Assembly (NCBI GenBank): GCA_045601345.1 | Contig: JAZRZL010000058.1 | Coordinates: 1-13,438 of the forward strand | From: SVMC01 sp045601345 | GTDB taxonomy: Bacteria > Bacillota > Clostridia > Oscillospirales > Oscillospiraceae | Direction of reading: 5' to 3' | Length of the DNA stretch: 13,438 bases | Part shown: one piece after another, positions 7,201-12,300 of the stretch | Numbering within the stretch: position 1 is the stretch's first letter | Layout: each line of letters begins with the position of its first letter | The notes under the pieces: generated by a model | Told to the model about the DNA's origin: nothing | The model's input: the letters and a program-made list of their open reading frames with translations, nothing else | Databases searched by the model: none | Translations under genes and position numbers: made by a program

Positions 7201-8690
7201 AGCTTGACGCAGGCGCAGCCATCCCCGTAGTGGCAGCCACCTCGTCTGCCGATGACCTGCGCATTACCGTGAATCAGGCAACGGAGCTTCCGGGTGCTGC
7301 CACCGTGGTCTGCACCAACACCGAGTCCGGCGAATCCGCAACCTACACCATCATCTTTAAGGTCAAATCCTTTGTCGGCGAACTCTCCGACATTGACTTC
7401 TCCTCCGTTGCCGATACCGTCAAGTACGACATTGTCGGCCAGAACCAGAGTGAGATCACGTCCAACGGTCTGACCTTGATCACCACGCGCAACGCCATTG
7501 AGCCTTGTAAGGGCGAGAATGAAGGCGACCAGGCCACCACGCCTGAGGATCTCGTGGAGATCCCCGTGGCCGGTGACTGGACCGCTACGCTGAAGGTGGA
7601 CTTCAGCGAGGGCAGTGCCTCTAACGGCTACTACCAGTTCTTCGGCTTCTACGCCAGCGAGGGCAGTGAGTACCAGAACCTCGTCGGTATCCGCGGCGGC
7701 GATGGCGCAATGCAGAACTTCCTCCGCCAGAACGGCACAGTTGTCGCTGAGGACGAGGAAGGTGTGAACTCCACGCCAGGTTTCGCCAGTGCTGGCACCT
7801 ACTACCTGCAGATCGACAAGACCGGCGATAGCTACGTCTGTTCCCGTTCTTCCGATGGCATCAACTTTACCGAGATGTTCTCCTATGATGCCACTGGTAT
7901 CGAAGCCGATGCGATCGTTATTGACGCCTACACCGGCATGACCGAAGGCTACACCTTCACGCTCAAGAGCCTGACCTTCGAGGGTGCCGGCGGCCATGTG
8001 CATAACTATGTTCCTACGGTTACGGAACCTACCTGCACCGAAGCTGGCTTCACCACCTACACCTGCGAGTGCGGCGAGAGCTATGTTGCAGACGAGGTTG
8101 CAGCCCTTGGCCACAACTATGTCAATGGCATCTGCAAGCGCTGCGGCGATGTGGAAATCATTGAGGGCTTCTTCGAGGATGTCCTGCCCGGTACCTTCTG
8201 CTTCGATGCTGTCAAGTGGGCTGTTGACGACAAGATTACCAACGGCGTTGACGATGGTATCTTTGCTCCCAGCCACACGGTCACCCGTGGCCAGATCGTC
8301 ACCTTCCTGTGGCGTGCTGCTGGTTGCCCCGAACCCACTGGCACTGCTAACTTTGTTGACCTCAAGGAAGGCGCATTCTACACTAAGGCTGTTGCCTGGG
8401 CAGTGGAGAATGGCATCACCGATGGTGTTGGCAAGAACAAGTTTGCTCCTGAATCCATTTGCAAACGCGGTCAGATCGTGACCTTCCTGTGGAGATATCT
8501 GGACAAGCCCAAAGCTGCCAACCCCGCCACCTTCTCCGACCTCAACGAAGATGCTTTCTATGTCGATGCCATTGCATGGGCAGTAGAAGCCGGCATCACC
8601 ACCGGCATTACCGATGAGCTCTTCAAGCCGGAAAATGAATGCACCCGCGCACAGGCTGTCACCTTCCTCTATCGCGCTGTTGCAAAGTAA
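1293..8690 (+). CDS. Giant S-layer-anchored hydrolase: GH43 + GH127/GH146 beta-L-arabinofuranosidase
   Basis: A 2465-residue secreted enzyme. Residues 1-29 are a signal peptide (cleavage after AVSA). The GH43 five-bladed propeller spans about 35-355, with putative base D41 (TADPAP), pKa modulator D167 (GIDPTVF) and acid E247 (YQEGPW). Next come a CBM6-like domain (366-496), two Ig/BIG2-like domains (507-680), a second CBM6-like domain (683-817), a Cys-rich module (820-896), a ConA-like module (897-1099) and, after a DxP linker, a malectin-like domain (1118-1298). After another linker, residues 1324-1852 form a GH127/GH146 (DUF1680) domain. It has EAF (E1622), the E1640-T-C1642 motif and the C1709-C1710 pair, matching the Glu/Cys zinc site and cysteine nucleophile of beta-L-arabinofuranosidases. 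A cadherin-like Ig domain (1948-2025), a second ConA module (2035-2232), a Cys module (2235-2285) and three SLH domains (2294-2465) complete it. The start is fixed by the ribosome binding site and signal peptide. It probably acts on arabinose-rich plant glycans at the cell surface. Confidence 0.92.
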   Translation: MKRNSTISRLIAIALTLCMVLGMAPAVSALNPAVQSWYTADPAPVVFANDPNTLWVYTSHDEDSAHGQNIGGYNMKDYKCFSTTDMVNWTYRGTPVGHQTFSTWSEPDGSAWAQQVVERNGKYYCYAPIFHDTKAWCIGVAVSDSPTGPFKDAIDKPLYDAGWSGIDPTVFIDDDGQAYMYWGNPTLYCAKLNEDMVTLGRFTRDEVDPAWATVRSDGTLEMKMTVEAFGWGGDKTDDGVVDAAYQEGPWFFKRGDMYYMVYPSIVEGSGESMAYSTSPGPIGPWTYRGVILDTTKQGEPNFNSYTIHGGTIDFKGHSYLFYHNGGLPNGGTYRRSIAVEEFTWGADGSIPYIPRTNEGPAAIEALNPYVLQEAETIAWSDGIRPKERDDGVISVQDISNNDSIRVMNVDFGSEGAVMFTAKTLASAAGGSIEVYLDNKGNASDRIATLNVPNSGGQWAYTTTGMSKAVTGVHDVYYVFKASNANLFEFDNWTFTKKEEGATADSVVGLSVSADTYTIDTAEGINKAIVSVTAIYADGHMADVSDKVTLTGDAFATASGNVVTGKAYGTATVTVSYGGKEAQVRFTVKDLAAILRVTGLKADVNTLDLFVAGTRQLKLTASFADGHTEDVTANAVYTSSNAAAVSCASGLVTAKGEGKATITASYEGKLGGKHTVEIAVNAHYRDPFARLEAETCNDKIQRSGNCLVDTVTTDSADPNGHSLGYIQDGDWIKLSGVKFDRAAVTLTARLASGAREFNVELRKNSRDGELLGRVTGATTGGWDNWADRETTVNVQPGEPFDLYIVFANGDCDINWVQFGDHIHEFEEVVTPPTCLEGGYTASACKYCDVKTILNRTAALGHSWDEGKVTVAPTETTTGIRTYSCIRCDATKTKRIPRVGATVPDDIDFTDPASADQFEIVNKDVSAIRNGQGLYMVTTKNGFEPANNQLEGDAATTPKDLVTIPVEGDWQATLQFVFNQSADNGYYQFFGFYAMEDYQNCAGIRGGDGAIQNFLRTDGTVTADSEELNSAPGLDKDGGTYWFRIVKESDTYTCFRSEDGENFTEIFAYADTGIEADKIAIDAYTGMTEGYSFLLKSLTFEDVGDAPDVPDVPDEPVEEGLFYFVDCGDYNPESVSTGDSFGKYNSVTEQVYGADPVTGKYWGIVDTVSNPLTNGTSSRVPNGVYTDWSWPYEYNNSSNNLSKTATNRYTKNQLENGINRHLQYDFELADGEYDLEIYFVNQWGGSKNPSVRANGVTVLSNAQTDIPLKTKVNVTGGKLELYLSSNDDCLNVSYIMISRGLEDDEPDIPDEPDEPWEPVTPDLPDTHLLNVYDLSAVQVSDPYIVNAQEKEYAYLLSLDADRLLVGFRENAGLSTQGKSRYGGGWEDSRIAGHTMGHYLSALAQSINTTPDGHPQKAALTERLNYCLAELRKCQKAIGNGFLFGATYDRSKGIYGQFDDLESGNAGSMSNTWVPWYTMHKILTGLVDAYNLTGSQEALTIANDLGNWIAKRVNAWSSTVRSRVLSIEFGGMNDVLYELYKITGNPAHLAAAKQFDDDSLYTRLSAGGRNALNGMHANTTIPKFGGTANRYLTTGDETYLTYAENFFNMVLDRHTYITGNNSEWEAFGNDYVLHAERTNCNCETCNAYNMLKLAQKLYCATGDSRYADYYERTFINTILSSQNPETGMTTYFQPMATGYFKVYSTPENSFWCCTGSGMESMSKLGLGLYYSTDDMIVVSQFFSSTLTDTEKNVTLKLDANMPESDTVTATVTGSGVAATKIAFRLPDWLMGDVEVKVNGVAANPQITEDYAILSGLKSGDVITVRLPMGAVAYNLPDGENTYAIKYGPVVLSAKLGTQQMNKGSTGVNVTTAANRILSTEYLPSGSESVTIRGSSVSAFMENINAHLVKTEGKAEWKLTDVDANLTYVPHYSQYTERYGLYFTFEPGNGLEDITVNGVSLPNFSPKKFTYSMKLDAGAAIPVVAATSSADDLRITVNQATELPGAATVVCTNTESGESATYTIIFKVKSFVGELSDIDFSSVADTVKYDIVGQNQSEITSNGLTLITTRNAIEPCKGENEGDQATTPEDLVEIPVAGDWTATLKVDFSEGSASNGYYQFFGFYASEGSEYQNLVGIRGGDGAMQNFLRQNGTVVAEDEEGVNSTPGFASAGTYYLQIDKTGDSYVCSRSSDGINFTEMFSYDATGIEADAIVIDAYTGMTEGYTFTLKSLTFEGAGGHVHNYVPTVTEPTCTEAGFTTYTCECGESYVADEVAALGHNYVNGICKRCGDVEIIEGFFEDVLPGTFCFDAVKWAVDDKITNGVDDGIFAPSHTVTRGQIVTFLWRAAGCPEPTGTANFVDLKEGAFYTKAVAWAVENGITDGVGKNKFAPESICKRGQIVTFLWRYLDKPKAANPATFSDLNEDAFYVDAIAWAVEAGITTGITDELFKPENECTRAQAVTFLYRAVAK
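3750..3980 (+). repeat. Cys-rich module, long form (copy 1, inside the first giant gene)
   Basis: 77 codons starting at H820-x-H822, then TPPTC, ACKYC, ALGHSW, SCIRC and ending KTKRIPR. Two CxxC pairs and several His suggest a metal-binding or disulfide-stabilised small domain. The copy at 11462-11692 in the second giant is exactly the same length and shares the ending and much of the DNA. Both copies are followed immediately by a ConA-like module, so the pair seems to travel as a unit. I know of no assigned function for this motif. Confidence 0.75.
3981..4589 (+). repeat. ConA-like module (copy 1 of 3)
   Basis: About 203 codons encoding a beta-sandwich-like module. Landmarks are the DIDFTDPASADQF start, GDWQATLQ, YYQFFGFY, GIRGGDGAIQNFLR, RSEDGENFTE, and IDAYTGMTEGY before the LTFE end. 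It looks related to the ConA-like C-terminal domains of GH43 enzymes and to DUF1349-type domains. Copies 2 (7389-7982) and 3 (11693-12310) are close at both protein and DNA level. Confidence 0.8.
4608..4634 (+). repeat. 9-base tandem repeat coding for an Asp-x-Pro linker
   Basis: Three units of the form GAT-NNN-CCC (GTG, GTG, GAA) encode DVPDVPDEP. This is an acidic, proline-rich linker between the first ConA-like module and the malectin-like domain. Its length may vary between strains by slippage. Confidence 0.8.
5196..5231 (+). repeat. 9-base tandem repeat coding for a second Asp-x-Pro linker
   Basis: Four units of GAT-NNN-CCC encode DEPDIPDEPDEP, linking the malectin-like domain to the GH127/146 catalytic domain. 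It has the same unit design as the linker at 4608. Confidence 0.8.
7389..7982 (+). repeat. ConA-like module (copy 2 of 3)
   Basis: About 198 codons beginning DIDFSSVADTV and containing IVGQNQSEI, TTRNAIEPC, YYQFFGFY, GIRGGDGAMQNFLR and IDAYTGMTEGYTF. By eye it is closer to copy 3 than to copy 1 in the TTRNAIE and ATTPEDL parts. It sits between the cadherin-like Ig domain and the short Cys-rich module, so unlike the other two copies it has no long Cys module directly before it. Confidence 0.8.
7995..8147 (+). repeat. Cys-rich module, short form (copy 1)
   Basis: 51 codons starting at H2235-x-H, then EPTC, TCECGESYVADEVAALGH, and ending NYVNGICKRCG. The copy at 12977-13129 in the second giant is also exactly 51 codons, and the central part is nearly the same in DNA. 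It lies directly before the SLH domains. Confidence 0.8.
8172..8690 (+). repeat. Three SLH (S-layer homology) domains
   Basis: Three repeats of about 52 residues begin F2294-ED, F2354-VDL and F2414-SDL. Each shows the A-W-A-V-x-x-x-I-T-x-G pattern, a F-x-P step, and then TRGQIVTFLWR, KRGQIVTFLWR or TRAQAVTFLYR. SLH triplets bind pyruvylated secondary cell wall polymers, so the mature enzyme should be held at the cell surface by its C-terminus. Confidence 0.93.
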
Positions 8691-8705
8691 TTTTCCGTGA
8701 AAAGG

Positions 8706-8740
8706 AAATCATAGCGTTCGCTACATCTATGTTATGATTT
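8706..8740 (+). other. 8-bp hairpin after the stop codon
   Basis: AAATCATA (8706-8713) pairs perfectly with TATGATTT (8733-8740), starting 15 bases after the TAA. It has a long loop and little T-tract. It may help protect the mRNA end in front of the stronger terminator. Confidence 0.35.
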
Positions 8741-8749
8741 ATTGAAATC

Positions 8750-8796
8750 TATCCCCCGGAGAGTGCTCCTAACGTATTCCTCGGGGGATATATTTT
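8750..8796 (+). terminator. Rho-independent terminator of the first giant gene
   Basis: TATCCCCCGGAG (8750-8761) pairs with CTCGGGGGATA (8780-8790) with a one-base bulge, giving a GC-rich stem of about 11 bp, followed by TATTTT. It lies about 60 bases after the stop at 8690. It also suggests that the next gene is transcribed separately. Confidence 0.8.
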
Positions 8797-8828
8797 GTGA
8801 AAAATGGATAAATAGTTGAAATATTGAA

Positions 8829-8857
8829 TTGACGAATTCGGCGCAGAGTATTAAAAT
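8829..8857 (+). promoter_or_regulatory. Candidate promoter for the second giant gene
   Basis: TTGACG (8829-8834) and TAAAAT (8852-8857) are 17 bases apart. It is the best match I found between the terminator and the start at 9302. If used, it would give an unusually long leader of roughly 440 bases. No LacI-like palindrome like the one before the first giant is visible here. Confidence 0.4.
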
Positions 8858-9075
8858 ATCATAAAGCCAGCAATGATTTCCATTGCATAAGAGCCAATTT
8901 TACAAAGAAAGACTGCTGGAAAATTTATGCTGCGTAAATCATTGTTAATTCGCTCTATTGCATGGCTGCTTGTGGTGCTTAGGTCTTTCCAATCTTGTTT
9001 ATAACATTTGCAGTTATACAATTCTAAAAAGAAAAGAGATGCGTATGGGGTAAATATGTCCAAAGAAGGAGCATT

Positions 9076-9110
9076 CTGAATACCTAGGGCTGCTCACCCA
9101 AAGTATTCAG
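9076..9110 (+). repeat. Inverted repeat in the leader region
   Basis: CTGAATAC (9076-9083) pairs with GTATTCAG (9103-9110), with partial further pairing of AGGG with CCC inside. There is no T-run after it, so it is not a plain terminator on this strand. Confidence 0.45.
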
Positions 9111-9129
9111 CAAAAATCTATGGCAATCC

Positions 9130-9170
9130 GCTGTTTCTTGCCGTGATTTTTGAAAAACAAAAGAAACAGC
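9130..9170 (+). repeat. Perfect 10-bp inverted repeat in the leader region
   Basis: GCTGTTTCTT (9130-9139) is the exact reverse complement of AAGAAACAGC (9161-9170), with a 21-base AT-rich loop that itself contains a TTTTTGAAAAA palindrome. The right arm is followed by AAAATATGAT rather than a T-run. Confidence 0.5.
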
Positions 9171-9229
9171 AAAATATGATGTTTGGGGATTCATGCCTGT
9201 TTCCTCAAGCGTATTAAAAAATTACGTCT

Positions 9230-9282
9230 TGCTGCGTTAGAGAAGACTTGTTTCATTCTCTTTCGTGCTTTGAAGCGCAGCA
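9230..9282 (+). promoter_or_regulatory. Nested hairpin just before the ribosome binding site
   Basis: TGCTGCG (9230-9236) pairs with CGCAGCA (9276-9282). Inside it AGAGAA (9239-9244) pairs with TTCTCT (9256-9261). The outer stem ends two bases before the AAAGGAAAGG ribosome binding site (9284-9293). An upstream CAAG-CGTA/TACG-CTTG pairing (9206-9213 with 9223-9231) shares bases 9230-9231 with it, so the two could compete. A role in translation or attenuation control is inference. Confidence 0.35.
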
Positions 9283-9301
9283 GAAAGGAAAGGTCAAAAA
9301 G

Positions 9302-12300
9302 ATGAAGGTTAAAAAAAGCTTTCTTAGAATCCTCGCTACTGTTCTTGCAGTCGTGATGGTTCTCGGTATGCTCCCTGTGTCTGCCGCAACCCCGCTCGGT
9401 TCCTCCGATAAGGGCGATGGCACCTATACGAATCCGGCCATCTGGGCAGACGTGCCCGATATGAGCATTATCCGTGTTGGCGATGCCTACTATATGTCCA
9501 GCACGGTCATGCACCTCACCCCCGGCGTTCCCATCATGAAGTCCTATGACCTCGTCAACTGGAAGATCATCAGCTACTGCTATCTGGTCATGGGTGACAG
9601 CGACAACATGAAGCTCCAGACCGGTAAAAATATGTACACCAACGGCACTTGGGCCAGCGCCCTTGCCTACAAGGACGGCACATTCTATTGTGCAGTTCCT
9701 TCTCCCACAACGAACAAAACCTACATATTCCAGACCGAAGATCCCGAAACGAAGCCCTGGCGCAGATATGAGCTTGGTTCCAGATATCATGACTGCGGCC
9801 TTCTGCTGGACGACGACGGAAGAAACTGGCTCGTTTACGGTACGAATGCCATTGAGCTGAACTCCACCGTGACCGGCCTTGCCCCCGGTGCATCTGCCAG
9901 AGGCATCGGCCTGAGCAGCCTGCACGCTCCCGATCCCGTCACTGGTCAGACCCCCTCCAGCGGCCTGAACGAAGGTATTCAGATTCGCAAGATCAATGGC
10001 AAGTATTATCTGTTTGCTATCACCTGGCCCAACGGCAAGCCCCGTACCGAGGTCTGCCACATTTCCGACAGCCTCTTTGGACCGTGGGAAAGCCGCGTTG
10101 TTGCACAGGAGGATGTCAACGGCGGCGGCCCTGCACAGGGCGGTATTGTTGATGATGGCAAGGGCAATTGGTACGGCTTTGTGTTCCGCGATAGCGGTGC
10201 CGTTGGCCGTATCCCCTGGATCCTGCCCATCACCTGGGACGGCCAGTGGCCGATGTATGGTAAGGACGCACAGGGCAATCCCTCCTACACGGGTCTGCAG
10301 AGAAGTGGTCCGAAACCCGTTGCAGGTTATGAGCTTTCCAGCCCTGTTACCTCCGATGAATTCTACAACAACGCTCCCAAGCCCCTCTACTATGATTCCA
10401 ACATTACGCCGCTGGATCCCAGTCTTATTGGTCAAGCAGCGATTGATGCGATGGTTCCTGTTACCGATCCGCAGTATGCCTACAACGGCTCCAACCTGAA
10501 GCTCGAATGGCAGTGGAACCACAACCCCGATAACCGCTACTGGTCCCTGACCCAGCGTGAAGGCTGGCTGAGACTGACGACCGGCTACAAGGTCAAGGAT
10601 GTTCTCAGCGCACCCAACACGATCTCTCAGCGTACCTTCGGCCCGACAAGCTCCGCTGTGATCAAGCTGGATGTTTCCGGCATGAAGGACGGCGACGCAG
10701 CCGGTCTGGCTCTGTTTACCGCAAAGTACGGCGCAATCTCCGTCCGTATGGCAAACGGCTCCAAGACCCTTGTGATGACCAACAGCTCCTCCACGTCCAG
10801 CCACTCCGATGTTGCGTCTGTTGCAATGACCTCCGATATCGTCTACCTCAAGGCGGACGCGAACTTCGCTAACCAGACGGACAAGGGCACCTTCTATTAC
10901 AGCTACGACGGCATTAACTGGACGCAGCTTGGCAACCAGCAGCAGATGTCCTACGCCACCGATAACCACTTCATGGGCTATCGCTTCTCCATCTTCAACT
11001 ATGCCACCCAGACGACCGGCGGCTATGTGGATATCGACTTCTATCGCCTCAGCGACAAGCTTTACGGTGCTGCACAGCCCACGGTTCTCAACGTCAAGAT
11101 GGACGGCCAGCTGAAGCTCAGCGGCAAGAAGAACATTGAGGTTCCCGTATATCTCGACAAGCTGCCCGGTGGCAACTTCACCGAAATCGCTGCCTCCTTC
11201 AATATCCCCGAAGCCCTCACCGTGACCGATGTTGCATTTGCCGACTCCGTCAAGGGTGAGCTTGACTGGGAACAGAACGGCAAGCAGCTCGAAATCGCAG
11301 CTTATGGCAGTGACTTCGCCTTTGCACCTGCTCAGGCAACCAAGGCTCTGTTTGCAACGCTCAAGCTGGCAGTTGCTGACAATGCACCTGACAGCGCATA
11401 CCTTGGCCTTGACTATGTCATCGCTCGCGGCGATACGAATGTTGCTTACGAATTCAGCGATCACGATCATGAATATGTAGAGACGGTTACTCCTGTGACC
11501 TGCACCACCAATGGCTATACCACCGGTGTCTGCACGATCTGCGGCAACAAGATTACCTACGATATCATCGAAGCTCTCGGCCATGACTGGGACGACGGCA
11601 CCATCACCGTAGCTCCCACCAAGACTACGCCCGGTGTTCTGACCATCGCCTGCACACGCTGCGATGAAACCAAGACCAAGCGCATCCCGCGCATCGGCGC
11701 AACCGTACCCGACAATATCGACTTCACCGATCCGGCATCGGCCGATCAGTTTGCCATCATTGGCCAGAACAAGAGCGCGATCGCCTCTGGCACGGGTCTT
11801 GCTCTGGTTGCCACCAGAAACGCCATCGAAACCTGCAACGATCAGAACTCCGGCGATCAGGCTACCACGCCTGAGGATCTGGTTGCGGTCGAGGTCGAGG
11901 GCGACTGGGCTGCCACGCTGCAGGTTGTCTTCGACACCAACGGTGCAAGCAACGGCTACTATCAGTTCTTTGGCTTCTATGCAGCCGCTGGCGAAGGCTA
12001 TGACAATATGGCCGGTATCCGCGGCGGCGATGGCGCTATGCAGAACTTCCTGCGTGTTGGCGGCAGCATTACCGCTGACAGCGCTGACCTCAACTCCTCT
12101 CCCGGTTTTGCGACCAGTGGTGACACCTACTGGCTGCGCATTGAGAAGATCGGCGACACCTACACCTGCTTCCGCAGCGATGACGGTGAGAACTTCACCG
12201 AGATGTTCGCCTACGCTGACACCGGCATTGATGCCGATAAGATTGTCATTGATGCCTACACCGGCATGACTGAAAACTACAAGTTTACGCTGAAGAGCCT

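Larger units (their letters stand above)
8797..9301. other. Gene-poor interval before the second giant gene
   Basis: About 500 AT-rich bases without a supported gene. A 70-codon minus-strand frame (9063-8851) starts at TTG, has no good ribosome binding site and matches nothing I recognise. The interval holds one promoter-like site (8829-8857) and a series of inverted repeats (9076-9110, 9130-9170, 9206-9231, 9230-9282) leading up to the next start codon. It may be a long structured leader. Confidence 0.55.

Noticed and set aside
3525..8276. Three long minus-strand open frames (5525-3525, 7001-5541, 8276-7002) opposite the first giant gene
   Set aside because: The same codon-aligned antisense effect. 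They are rich in Gly, Val, Ala and Ile without family motifs and cross the well-supported GH127/146 and SLH regions.
8851..9063. 70-codon minus-strand frame in the interval between the two giant genes
   Set aside because: TTG start, no convincing ribosome binding site, no recognisable motif, and it overlaps AT-rich sequence with inverted repeats. A short real gene cannot be excluded but is not supported.
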